Assembly (NCBI RefSeq): GCF_000485595.1
Contig: NW_014577362.1
Location: 262,621 to 311,097 of the forward strand
Direction: 5' to 3'
Source: Priapulus caudatus
Taxonomy: Eukaryota; Priapulida; Priapulimorpha; Priapulimorphida; Priapulidae
Length of the DNA: 48,477 bases
A model generated the notes under the pieces. That model made no database searches, was not told the DNA's origin, and was given only the letters and a program-made list of their open reading frames with translations. Made by a program: the position numbers and the translations under genes. Positions 33,601-41,862 of the stretch are shown piece after piece (within the stretch, counting starts at the first letter, position 1; the number at the start of each line of letters is the position of its first letter).

Positions 33601-33824
33601 AGGAGCTGTCGGACTGCATCCTGGAGTGCGGCGGCGAGGAGGAGGAATGCAAGCCGCACAAATGCTGTGGCCCCAAGCGAGACCAGAGCCCCAACGGCGT
33701 GCGTCAGCGCGCGATCACCGCCGGCAGCGCGTCGCCGAACCGGCTGTCGGCTGCGTCCGACGCCGGCCTGCAGATGGCCGATCTGGACACCGTCATCGAC
33801 GTGAATGTAGAGACAGCGGTATAG
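18499..33824 (+). CDS. SLC30A1: Zinc exporter ZnT1-like (SLC30 family)
   Basis: ZnT1-type cation diffusion facilitators export cytosolic zinc across the plasma membrane. Eight coding exons: 18499-18675, 23354-23576, 24737-24988, 26808-26949, 28431-28474, 30735-30817, 32584-32769, 33579-33824. All junctions are GT-AG; phases join to 450 residues (human 507). It opens MGKLSGKSCRLICMLGLTGG. The zinc site is intact: H43/D47 in SFHMLSD (TM2) and H231/D235 in HVLGDALGSV (TM5). KNTFGWARAEVLGALVNA follows TM2; TM3 is about 80-99 and TM4 113-132. Between TM4 and TM5 is a His-rich loop, HSHGHGHSHGHGHSHE, then an acidic stretch. The cytosolic domain has GVHEFHVWQLAGNRIIASAH and STTIQPEF. The tail is Cys-rich (C382, C386, C393, C398, C399), as in ZnT1. 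For exon 8 the acceptor TTGTAG at 33578 keeps the frame; a later AG at 33585 would not. Exons 5 and 6 are short and AT-richer than the rest. Confidence 0.97.
18676..20313. other. SLC30A1 intron 1, first part
   Basis: No exon recognised. CACACGACAC is repeated near 19070-19110. TGCACAC at 18811 fits the metal-response-element core TGCRCNC of MTF-1, which controls ZnT1 in other animals, but a 7-base match is weak. Confidence 0.4.
20314..21631. mobile_element. Inverted-repeat element with 3-bp duplication (copy 2), carrying a LINE fragment
   Basis: Same ends as 7652-8143 (ATCAGAAGTAGATAATAGGG and complement), flanked on both sides by CAT. The left arm runs to about 20620 and the right arm starts about 21420. 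The middle is filled by a LINE fragment on the minus strand. Between LINE and right arm a 13-base perfect stem with a 7-base loop occurs (21384-21396 / 21404-21416). It lies in SLC30A1 intron 1. Confidence 0.8.
20824..21326 (-). pseudogene. Non-LTR retrotransposon reverse transcriptase C-terminus, decayed
   Basis: Two minus-strand pieces in different frames. 21326-21087 reads EWKKICEGGYFKNSNYERYH and stops. 21033-20824 contains DACFVFRCKTCMINLKSYLK and then CDLCDERKKENLEHLYSC. The C-x2-C ... H-x4-C pattern is the zinc-knuckle-like end of many LINE ORF2 proteins. There is at least one frameshift plus stop codons, and the catalytic domain is missing. It sits inside the inverted-repeat element at 20314-21631. 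Confidence 0.7.
21632..22483. other. SLC30A1 intron 1, between MITE and CTCF-like array
   Basis: No exon or repeat family recognised. AT-rich, with an A-rich AACAAAC run near 22080. Confidence 0.4.
22484..23353. repeat. 58-bp minisatellite with CTCF-like motifs, ending at the exon 2 acceptor
   Basis: The unit is GTAGTGAGAGCGTAGATTGT, then CCAGCAGGGGGCGCTGACGC, then CGCGTGACGTCGCTCGCA. Six direct copies start at 22484, 22542, 22600, 22658, 22716 and 22774. From about 22812 to 23022 the copies are inverted, and from 23023 to 23353 they are direct again. Fifteen copies keep a CCRGCAGGGGGCGCT-type core (a few with changes). TGACGTCG recurs. The last copy ends CATCGCTTGCAG, whose AG is the splice acceptor of SLC30A1 exon 2. 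Confidence 0.95.
23577..24140 (+). repeat. Minisatellite built from the exon 2 donor site
   Basis: Exon 2 ends CCTCTTCCTCTTCCACA and the intron starts GTAAGTGTGCTG. This junction is followed by 16 more copies of CACAGTAAGT or close variants. Thirteen have exact CAGTAAGT; the others have AGCAAGT, AGTATGT or AGTAAGG. Spacings are about 24 bases (short unit) or about 42 bases (long unit that also repeats CCTCTTCCTCTTCC from the exon). Each long unit therefore carries both a donor and a pyrimidine-rich CAG that could act as an acceptor. Confidence 0.95.
24168..24191. repeat. Perfect palindrome around (TA)n
   Basis: GTACGTATATATATATACGTAC is its own reverse complement; a second GTACATATATACGTAC follows at 24199. 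In SLC30A1 intron 2. Confidence 0.85.
24192..24736. other. SLC30A1 intron 2, second part
   Basis: No exon or repeat family recognised. Ends in a pyrimidine-rich tract and ACCCAG, the acceptor of exon 3. Confidence 0.5.
24989..26088. other. SLC30A1 intron 3, first part
   Basis: No exon recognised. A short (TA)n at 25018-25028. TTGCGATTC-like strings recur near 25820 and 25906. Confidence 0.4.
26089..26354. mobile_element. Tourist-like (PIF/Harbinger) MITE in intron 3
   Basis: A 266-base element with inverted ends GGCCAAAAGAAAATATAGGT and, on the reverse strand, GGCCAAAACAAAATATATGT, both followed by GTGGTTAC. TTA is duplicated on both sides (26086-26088, 26355-26357), the 3-base target typical of PIF/Harbinger. 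The interior is A/T-rich. Confidence 0.85.
26950..27072 (+). repeat. GA-rich array starting at the exon 4 donor
   Basis: Exon 4 ends GGCGATGAG and the intron begins GTGAGAGAGAGCGG. The array then contains three copies of a 25-base unit, GGCGAGTGAGCGAGACAGAG plus GAGAG, which looks like a degenerate copy of the exon end and donor. It runs into the 10-N gap. Confidence 0.85.
27073..27082. other. Assembly gap (10 N)
   Basis: Ten N in the GA-rich part of SLC30A1 intron 4. The true size is unknown; repeat collapse is likely. Confidence 0.99.
27235..27780. repeat. GA microsatellite block with an internal 132-bp duplication
   Basis: Long (GA)n tracts separated by a near-identical segment starting AACACTGAAT at 27355 and 27487, containing GACAGATATAGACAATGATA. 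The serine/leucine-rich frames on the reverse strand are an effect of (CT)n. In SLC30A1 intron 4. Confidence 0.95.
27781..28430. other. SLC30A1 intron 4, last part
   Basis: No exon recognised apart from exon 5 at the end. TTTTTCTTTGCAG is a strong acceptor. Confidence 0.5.
28853..29131 (-). pseudogene. Unrecognised frame with C-terminal membrane segment, probably mobile-element remnant
   Basis: The frame has no ATG at its 5' end (it starts after a TAG, and GTG is the first listed codon). It reads AVKRGNATDLIPTSVLPHKL, then a polar region with AYDHLKDAIVNSRRILDEN, and near the C-terminus a hydrophobic segment ILIYIVIAVVIIAVLYYCC. It lies in the repeat element of intron 5, antisense to SLC30A1. 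The shape (soluble part, single membrane anchor, short tail) would fit a small membrane protein or the end of an envelope-like protein of a retroelement, but I recognise no family. Confidence 0.35.
29780..30330. repeat. 146-158 bp tandem array with TGACCT repeats
   Basis: About three and a half copies of a unit containing TATAACTCGGCCCCTAATTG (29931, 30077, 30235), CCAAACTTGGTATACTTACA, CATCTTGGGGAGAAGGTGTG and a run of TGACCTTGACCT. The run is longest at 30189-30212 (four TGACCT). Copies differ by scattered substitutions and by the number of TGACCT. Confidence 0.9.
30416..30734. other. SLC30A1 intron 5, last part
   Basis: No exon recognised. Ends in TTGGTTTTTTCAG, the acceptor of exon 6. 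Confidence 0.5.
30818..31647. other. SLC30A1 intron 6, before the array
   Basis: No exon recognised. Fragments of mobile-element type occur: CCGGGGGGCATGCCGGACCC at 31100, and GGGCGATTTAGCCCCCG with repeated GCCAAAAAGAGCCC between 31390 and 31530. They look like truncated transposon ends. Confidence 0.4.
31648..32583 (+). repeat. Minisatellite ending at the exon 7 acceptor
   Basis: About sixteen copies (one partial) of a roughly 58-base unit: GATTCACGGGGCTTCGTGGC, TTCACCCTCGTCTCCCTCCC, CCTCACACACCCTCGCGT. The last copy ends GCTTCACCCTCGCAG, the splice acceptor. The unit junction CACCCTCGCGTGATTCACGG matches the real junction CACCCTCGCAGATTGACGG closely. Open frames on both strands (GFVASPSSPSPSHT-type) are an effect of the repeat. 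Confidence 0.95.
32770..33268. other. SLC30A1 intron 7, first part
   Basis: No exon recognised. Two diverged copies of a short segment containing TTTTGTAGAAG(G/A)ATAAA occur near 32849 and 32951. Confidence 0.4.
33269..33578 (+). repeat. Degenerate tandem repeat copying the exon 8 acceptor
   Basis: GAAATGATTCTGCGTGTTGT, then AGCTGTCGAGTAAGCTGAGC, forms the real intron 7/exon 8 junction (33557 on). Similar text starts at 33269, 33353 and 33457, for example GTGTTGTAGTTGTCATGTGA followed by GTTTAGCGCAGG. Spacings are 84, 104 and 100 bases. So both the acceptor and the first 20 or so exon bases are present, in decayed form, three times upstream. Confidence 0.85.
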
Positions 33825-34390
33825 TACCTCACTTAAGTCTTTACACTAGCATGGACCCACTTGTTGAAAGGTGGGTCGGGATGGTGGTAGAGTACCTCAC
33901 TTAAATCCTTACACTAGCACGGACCTACTCGTTGAAAGGTGGGTCGGGATGGTGGTAGAGTTCATCACTTAAGTCTTTACACTCGCACGGACCCACTCGT
34001 TGAAAGGTGGGTCGGGATGGTGGTATAGTACCTCACTTAAGTCTTTACACTAGCACGGACCCACTCGTTGAAAGAATATTCGAAGGGTGGATGGGGGATG
34101 GCGGTATAGTACCTGAATTAAGTATTCATACTAGGGTGGAACTATTCGTTGAAAGAATATTCGATGGGGGGATGGCGGTATAGTACCTGAATTAAGTCTT
34201 TACACTAGCACGGACCCACTCGTTCGAAGAATATTCAAAAGGTGGATGGGGGGATAGCGGTATAGTACCTGAATTAAGTCTATACTAGCATGGACCCACT
34301 CGTTTAAAGAATGTTAGAAAGGTGGCTGCATGGATACCACATTATAGTACCTGAATTAAGTCTTTCTACTAGGGTATACCCACCACATTC
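33818..34390 (+). repeat. Tandem array starting at the SLC30A1 stop codon
   Basis: About eight copies of GGTATAGTACCTCACTTAAG, TCTTTACACTAGCACGGACC, CACTCGTTGAAAGGTGGGTC and a few more bases. The first GGTATAG contains the last Val codon and the TAG stop. Starts are near 33818, 33886, 33954, 34022, 34103, 34177, 34259 and 34340. The unit is 68 bases in the first copies and 74-82 in later ones, which gain GAATATTC. This is presumably 3' UTR. Confidence 0.95.
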
Positions 34391-35029
34391 AGTGCCCCTA
34401 ACCATTTGGGGTCAAATTATGATCGTGGTTTTCATGTGGGCCTTTTTTCTTATTGAGTTTTGTGCTACGACAATGAAACGATAGTGTTTACTTTAAGCGT
34501 AGAACTGTCGGCTCCTGTGATTGGTTGGGCAAACCCATGGCCTGTTTCCATACCATGCTCTTGCATGGGTAACACCGGAAATCTAGTTTGCCATTTGTCT
34601 TCGACGGAATTAAACCCGGGTAATGTGCTCATGGGAGGCACGGAATCAGAATATATTTTAAAAATCACGTTCTCATTTTCTCACAACTATATGATCTGAA
34701 TGCATGTGGTTTTAGGTTAAACCATATTTTTGCCATTCCCAATTTCGGTGGTAATTTTATTAGCTTTATTGTTATATATTCACCAGCATTGGGGCGAGTT
34801 GTAAGGGGCCACTGTATATATATATATATATATATGTATGTATATCGGTATATCCCAGTTGCTTATTGCACAATTTTTGTTGTGCAACTATATTTTGGAC
34901 TGAGTGAATTTTTCGAAATGTGTTCGTTGTTATCTGTCGTTGTGAACGTGACGTATGTTAAGGTGTGTGGCATTAGCACGTCCAAACTTGTCGCGGGATA
35001 AGGTTAGTTGGGTTAAGTTCATGTCCGTC
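34391..35029. other. Flank of SLC30A1, nothing recognised
   Basis: No convincing exon. (TA)n microsatellite at 34814-34835. Confidence 0.4.
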
Positions 35030-35480
35030 TGAATGCAGTGCACCCAATGCACAACCCCTGTGATGCACATGTACACACATTTGCACCATTGATGTACAAT
35101 TGTGCACATCAGTATACTAGCACCTGCACTAGTGACATCATGGTGTACTGTTGTTGTGCAGTGTACTTGGTTGCACATGTATGCATACTAACTATTTATG
35201 TGCACATGTACTAACTAACAACTGCACCTTTGACGTGTAATGTGCTTGATTGTACATTTGCACGTGGCAAACAACTGCTCTACTGACGTATACCGTACAC
35301 GAGCGCACGTGAATGTGTACTAGTAGCTGCACTGTTGATGTGTGATACACTTGATCATCGCACATTCACGCGTGTGAACAGTTGTATAATATATCTTACA
35401 CCGGCGTGCACCATAACGGCTGCTTTGCTGCTGCGGCACAGTAGTTAGTTGCACGTACAATCGCATGCGTTATCAGCTAC
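35030..35480. repeat. Highly degenerate tandem repeat (GTGCAC-rich)
   Basis: CTGCACTGTTGATGTGTGAT-like units recur with spacing of roughly 50-100 bases (35121, 35221, 35274, 35328), each followed by CTTGATTGTACATTTGCACG-like text. The copies are old and diverged; boundaries are approximate. Confidence 0.6.
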
Positions 35481-35560
35481 AGTGTCGACTGCTTGTTCGT
35501 GTGCCCACTAACCACAACACGCGTTTACTCCTGCAGTCGCCTGTGTTGCTGTAGTAAACC

Positions 35561-35773
35561 ATGGTCGACCGCCAGTGTCACGATCAGGAATCGCGACCCT
35601 TGGCGTTTACGCCCGCAGCACGACAAACTGGATCAGTATATGATGGCATCAACCTCGATGCGTATCGCTTGCAGTGTTCCCCGTCCGGAAGCAATCTTGC
35701 GATGCGCCAATTTTTTGCAAGCGAGTGTATTTGGAAGCTTGCCGCTCAGCGTTATTTTGGCCTGCGCGATTGA
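35561..35773 (+). other. Unassigned 70-codon open frame
   Basis: Reads MVDRQCHDQESRPLAFTPAA and ends AAQRYFGLRD. Composition is balanced and codon use looks coding-like, but I recognise no domain and see no splice-consistent partner exons. It may be chance or part of the SLC30A1 3' UTR. Confidence 0.15.
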
Positions 35774-35900
35774 ATGCAACGTCATCGTCGTCGTCGTGAG
35801 ATTCAATGTAAATGTAAACTGCGCATGGCCTCTTGTCATTTATTGTCTTCATTTTCATTTAGTGAAATGCGGACTGTGCAATGGCGTACCGACAACGTGA

Positions 35901-38900
35901 GCGTCATCCGTGAGTCGTGACATCCCAAGAGCACAGTGACCGTCGTTGTTCATATCTTTGTTATCTGGTCGCCTCCCGGGGGACAAAATACAGCATAGAT
36001 TCTAATGTCAAGGCCAGGAGTCAGGAGTGGACATTTAGATTCGATTTTTTTGGGGTGTGGTCAAGCAGACTTGCGATTATCGCACCTCGATGTGTTGCTT
36101 TCGTGTCCGTTTTAATGAGCGGAGAAATAGAGGAAACGCCTTGCTGGTGCGCCGTGCGTAGCTGACTGGTGTAGCATTGACCCCCTCTAGAGAAGAGCTC
36201 GTTTGATCTCGAGCTCTCTTAATCTATCATGTTTTGAAGAAACGAAAAGCTTGAGTGATGTGTTTGTGTTAAATGTGAGAGAGCACAATCTCAAAAGTAC
36301 CAACTCTAAAATATTTAAACACGTAATGCAGAATTTATTTCACGCATTCATGACCAAAAGCTATCACACTCTGTCTGTGTGACGAAAAATGTGGACAGCC
36401 AAAAATATATCACCGCTAAAAATGTACAATTACCAAACCATACAAATTAGCCCATTTTGAATGCTTCTATTTGCTAAATCTCAATTTGAAAGTCCAAGTT
36501 TTTAGTGTCATTTTGAACCTTCTACTTACCTTGCATTTTCGGCCATACAAATTGCAAAATTATATGGTAGTGCTTTAATTTCCTGCTGTTGTCCTGCAGA
36601 AGTGAGGGTGAATATCCTTGTCCATATCATTGCAAGTTATGTGTTATTGGCAACTACTTTGGGACATAATACATTCTGCCCTTTTCTTGTGTTTCTTGAA
36701 AATTTGTAAAACTATATTGTCAGAAATTTTTTGAAAACCAAGGTTGAAATAGACGCCGAAAATGTGGATTTTGCTGGTGAGATTTGGTAGGTTGAAGCTT
36801 TCAAAATCAGCCAATTTGTGTGATTATGGAATTTTGAATAGTGATATAGTTTTGAACCAACATTTGTATAATCAAGATTTGTGATATGCGTAAGCTAAAA
36901 AAACAGGCAATAACAATAACATATAAGTATAATACATGTAAACACTTAGTGGCATTGTCATGTAACATGCAATGTATGAACCCACCATGCCCAATTCTAC
37001 GCTTCTACCCCGACAATAATCAACGTTCATCCAACTAACCGCTTCCATCTTGTGATTCACATCCAGTGATGTCTAATCGTAGATGATGATTGTTACTTTC
37101 ATAGAATAACACTAATTAATATACCAAATCAAGGTAAACGCATTGACAAGCATACATTCAACGCTTTTGTGAAGCAATAAAGTCCTTGGCCAGCAGTGCG
37201 TTGCTAACAGTTTATTGCTTTGCAAAAGGTTTGAGTCTGTGATTGCTGATGCATTTGTGTGTGTATGATATCTGTTGTTGGTGGGTAAGTACATGACATT
37301 TGCCCTTCGGTGTCTGGACGTATATGTATGTAGATAGACAACCACGTGTAATAACTAGACACTAACCATAACGATTGCTATCGTATATGTATCAAAGCCT
37401 CGAAGTCTGGCCAAGGGATAAATATGATTCGTGATTTTCCCCGGGTTTCTAACCCATCTTATCATTTCTAAATGAGCTTAGCAGTGCCATAAATATTGTC
37501 ATTGTGTCAAATGTAAAGCATTAATATCAGTGCCTATATATATTTATATATATTACTAGCTTGATACATGCTCAATGGCAACACCATTTACTAGATTTTT
37601 GGAAATGCATGAAATAACCAGGTACGCGTATAATAACTGTCTTTAGGCGTAGTATTCAATTTCTCTCGGCACAGTCCAAGGCACAGGAACTTGTGAGGAC
37701 GATATGCACATGTAAACGCGCACGCTTACGTAAGAAGTGTGCGTTCTATTTTATATATAACATACATATAACGGTGTTTGTTAATGGCTAACTTTAATGC
37801 CATCTCGTATTATAGATCTGATGTCAATCTAAAATCTTATTCGTGTTTCATCCAATTTATGTCTCAACAAGTGCTTGTTGCATGGCAATCAGTGTAACGG
37901 TTATGTGGCAATGTAAACGCATTTCATTCTATCTCTTTGATTTGTTATGAAATGTTGGCAACAGATCTAAGACGAATTGGACAGTGTGCATTTAAAGTTT
38001 TCTGCTAAAACTGTTGTTTTTACAAATATGTTATTCCAATAACCAGTTAATTTATGTCGTTTTTCTGTTGTGGTGTATAAGACACCGATTATTTACGATT
38101 ACAAGACATCCTTGTATTTATTAGAAACTGAATTAAAGGTCACTGTGTTAGGAAAAAACTCTATAGTTCTGACGTACTCGATTTCGTTGTTTCAACTTTT
38201 AAGCCAGTGTGGTGTTATTGGTAGGTTGAGTAGTTGTTTTAGAATGTGTTAGTTATAGTCTTGGCATGTTTAATTCACATTAGAAATCATGTTAAAACTA
38301 ACGAGCACCTGTTTCTCACTTACATGGCATCGTTTATTCATCCACAACGACGTGTCTCTCTTAAACCTAATATTCGTTCACATGTTAACTATTCCTTCCT
38401 ACTTACTTGTGCACCATCTCCACCTGTTGGAGTAGCGAGCACAGTGCTCATGGGTACGTGGGACAGTCATTGCAGCTTCGCTGGCATGCACAGATGTTGC
38501 GACAGTGGCCTTCGCATATCCTGTTGCAGCTTGGAGCTGTTTAATCCATCCCTTATAATTTTCCTCTCCCCTGCGCCGTATTTTCCTACTTGTCCTAAAG
38601 AAATATTTATATCATATTTATATTTATATCATATTTATTCAGCTTTATGCTTAATATTGTTATCGCAGTTCCATCTGCCCAGCGATTACTAAGTTGAAAT
38701 TTATCGCATTTTTCCCCAATTTGTCGCATACATCCCTTTTCAGTCGAAAAAAAAGGTGTTGCACGTTATTCACAATATTCCACACATGATACCTACGTCA
38801 CCATCAATTGATATAGAGTAAGCCTACTCTCCGATACTACTATGTGGGCTTTCTCAGACATACTATACTGGCTCTGACACTGCTAACATGTGTATAAAAC

Positions 38901-38950
38901 AGGTATGTATGTGCATGTGATATGTTTGCGCGAATACCGGCCCGAGCTGA
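35901..38950. other. Intergenic, nothing recognised
   Basis: AT-rich DNA with scattered short open frames on both strands, none with a recognisable domain or conserved splice structure. AAATGTGGA-type strings recur near 36389 and 36760. Confidence 0.4.
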
Positions 38951-39084
38951 GGGCAGCAAGCTATTGGTGACTGCTGCAATAAGAGACCAATAAGTGCTGC
39001 AATAAGTTGAACCACAAGCGCGCGTGCGCGTTGATGACTGGTGTTAAAGCAATGATTTCAAAAGGCATTTCTGACCGTACTCGT

Positions 39085-39090
<6 letters not shown>

Positions 39091-39128
<38 letters not shown>

Positions 39129-39141
39129 CTCTCTTTCTCTC
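39091..39141. repeat. (CT)n microsatellite
   Basis: About 50 bases of CT dinucleotide with two interruptions. Confidence 0.95.
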
Positions 39142-39614
39142 ATCCAGATGTTTTATATGCAGGTGTGCCTCCCTGCACGTTTGTGTCAGTGCTGGAACCA
39201 TGGTCAGGTGAAGATTGACATTCCCTCGTGCTTGATGAAGCCTGTTCATTGCACCCGATCATCTGAGCGTGATCATTGCTTTTGACACGTGCCGTCTTCA
39301 AATGATCTCTTTAAGCATAGCTTGTTTGTCTCTGTCATACCGTATTGGAATTCTCTTTAGTTGGTTACAAACTTGAGGCTTTTCTTACTGTGATCCGCAG
39401 TGATGATCCGTCTACTTGTTCAACTTTGTATTTTTCTGTCTTCGATGTATAGTCCCTTGGACTTCGAAGACTAATATTTATGGACATTGTGACAGGGGCT
39501 GGTTGTCCTGCGTTTATCGTGGCAGTGCTTAACTTGGTGTGTGTACCCTGTACGCTTGACACCTTCCTATCGTAGCTGCAGTAAGGTCTTGTAGCGTAGT
39601 TGCACCCCCCCCCC

Positions 39615-40089
39615 CAGGGGTCGAAATTAGATTTTTATTATGGTATCCATTCGGGATACCAGGTATTGAAATCTGGTATCCCCCCCCCAAAGATCTGGTA
39701 TCCCATTTTTTGGATAGTAATTTTGGCAATGTTGGTATCCAAAATCTTGAAATATGCAATAATAGCATTTGAAAATTATTAATATGTAATGTAATTATTA
39801 TATAAAAACATGAAAACAGATTCACAGATATGCACAGACAAGTACACTGCAGACGTATTGTCTAGACGCATTGTCTGGTTCACTTGATACAATGTATACA
39901 CATCACATTTATGATCAACATCGGCTACACTTAAACGCTTGCGTTTGCAAATATGCTCAACAACCACTATCCCGATTTTGACGATTTTTTTTTTACTATC
40001 CCGGCGGGATACTAAGCATTGAAATCTGGTATCCAACACAAGAATCTACTATACCGCGGATATCGGGATACCGTTAATTTTGACCCCTG
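39615..40089. mobile_element. hAT-like MITE, TIR CAGGGGTC(A/G)AAATTA
   Basis: A 475-base element with CAGGGGTCGAAATTAGA at the left and TTAATTTTGACCCCTG at the right. Internally GGTATCC / GGATACC motifs recur in both orientations. It inserted in a C-rich target; a TGCCCCCC-like string is present on both sides, but the C run prevents an exact reading. It lies immediately 5' of the hAT transposase remnant. Confidence 0.75.
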
Positions 40090-40108
40090 TGCCCCCCAAC
40101 GTCTACAG

Positions 40109-40984
40109 GGTAAGGTTTTATCCAGAAAAGCTATCGCATGCTTGTCCTTTTCGCACAAGAACAACCAGTTGTACTGTCTGTTTCTACAAGCTGCGATACC
40201 ACTGTTTGAGCAAGCTAATCTAGTGCTTCAGAAGGAGGAACCCAGCATTCACCTCCTCCAGAGAACCCTGATGAAACAACTGAGGTAAGTCCTTATCCGG
40301 TTTGCTAAGCCAGATCACCTTGTCGGTGACCTCACCAGGGTGGACTGTACCGACATGTTTATTGGCAAAGCAGCAAAGGATTACATGAAGACCAACCCTG
40401 ACATCAAATTACAGAAGTTCTTCACAGATGTGAGAAATTTCTACATCACGGCCACCACCTATATGGTGAAGAAGTTCCCGTTCAACGATGAACTTGTGGT
40501 ACACACGGAGGTGGCAGATCCGAAGCTGAGAATTGCCAAGGACTTCATCTCTGTGTGCTACTTCACAGACAGGTTTTCTTGTCTCTTGTCACCAAACAAA
40601 CCAGATTTTATGGATCAACTTGAAGGTCAATTCCGGAATTATCAAGTAGATGACTGCCCAGAGTTTGAGCGGGTTGACCGAATCTGGTGCCACATGAAGT
40701 CCGTGAAGGATGCGGATGGCCAGAAGAAGTACGACCTGCTGGCTGACGTCATGATTGCTGTGCTGACCACCTTCCACTTCAATGCCGACAGCGAGAGAAT
40801 ATTCAGTGTCGTGACGAAGAACAAAAACAAATTCAGGCCCAACTCGAGTACCGCAGTCCTCAGCAGTATCGTTACCCACAAGATGTGCTTCCAGTCCAGT
40901 GGCAAAGTCTGTCATACAGCACAGATATCAAACGACATCCTAAAGAAGGCCAAGCAAGCAACTGCTGCTAAATTAGCACAGTGA
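40109..40984 (+). pseudogene. hAT-family transposase C-terminal half, one in-frame stop
   Basis: One continuous frame of about 290 codons, broken only by a TAA at 40286-40288 after LMKQLR. Before it: FLQAAIPLFEQANLVLQKEE. After it: IRFAKPDHLVGDLTRVDCTD, the region to IAKDFISVCYF, and the hAT dimerisation block with FNADSERIFSVVTKNKNKFR and STAVLSSIVTHKMCF. The frame ends with a natural TGA. The BED zinc finger and first catalytic part are missing. The frame is otherwise undamaged, so the copy is fairly young or was conserved for a time. A MITE of hAT type ends 20 bases upstream. Confidence 0.85.
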
Positions 40985-41260
40985 CTGTGAACGTTGTGTG
41001 ACGCTTATTGTGAACTTTGTGTGGCACTGACTGTGGAGTTTGGAGGTATGTTTAGGATTTCTGACACCGATTGTGAACTTTGTGTGAGACTGACTGAGTA
41101 CTTTGCAGGGCTTATTTTGTGATACTTTTGTGATTGATCTTTGAAGGGCTCAGTCTATTTAGGATTTGTAACACTGATTCAGATTGTGGACTTTGTGTGA
41201 CACTGACTGTGGTCTATGAAGGGCTTATTTTGTGATACTGATTGTGTGCCCTGTACAGGA
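40985..41260. repeat. Degenerate repeat after the transposase
   Basis: Segments like TTGTGAACTTTGTGTG and GACACTGACTGTG recur five or six times with irregular spacing (about 50-70 bases). Probably the transposon's 3' region. Confidence 0.6.
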
Positions 41261-41569
41261 TTTTTGCATGGTAAGCAATGTGTTTTATGTTTGTCGGAAT
41301 TACATGCATCACATTCACTACAGTTTTGGTGAATATTTGTATTTTGTGGAGGAAAATGGTTCAGTTTGAAACGATTCAAATCAATGCCCAGATGGCTCCA
41401 GGATGCACCAAATGACCTCCTTTTTTAAAGGGGGACACCACCCTCCCTTAACCCACCACACCAAACGCCCTCGGCGTTTGCTGTGGTTGCCTTCGGCAAT
41501 CAAAAAAAATCATTACATCTCTCAATGATCAGGGTTGGCATCTCTGCAACTTTCTTGTTGCTAACGATG

Positions 41570-41862
41570 GCATCGCCGTGAAAATCGCCTGGTGTGTCCA
41601 CTCAATCGCCGCCGATTTCATCGCCCGATGCCATCGCACAGATCAAAACGTTTTGATATTATCGCCCGATGCCATCGGCCGATGCCATCGCCCGATGCCA
41701 TCGCCCGATGCAATCGCCTGGTGTGTCCGCGACCGGCGATAACATCGCCCGATTGTACAATTCATCAGCCAATCAGAGTTCATCAGCCAATCGCACTGCG
41801 CGCGCAAGAATCGGGCAATGCCATCGCCCGATGCAATCGCCTGGTGTGTCCGGCCCTTAAGA
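41570..41862. mobile_element. Repeat with (ATCGCCCGATGCC)n core, likely truncated transposon
   Basis: CATCGCCCGATGC occurs at least five times between 41628 and 41835. ATCGCCTGGTGTGTCC occurs three times (41584, 41713, 41837). The right end GGTGTGTCCGGCCCTTAA looks like a DNA-transposon end, but no matching inverted left end is visible. Confidence 0.6.

Noticed and set aside
38246-38692. 148-aa plus-strand frame
   Set aside because: No domain, no coding-like composition, and no splice-consistent neighbours.
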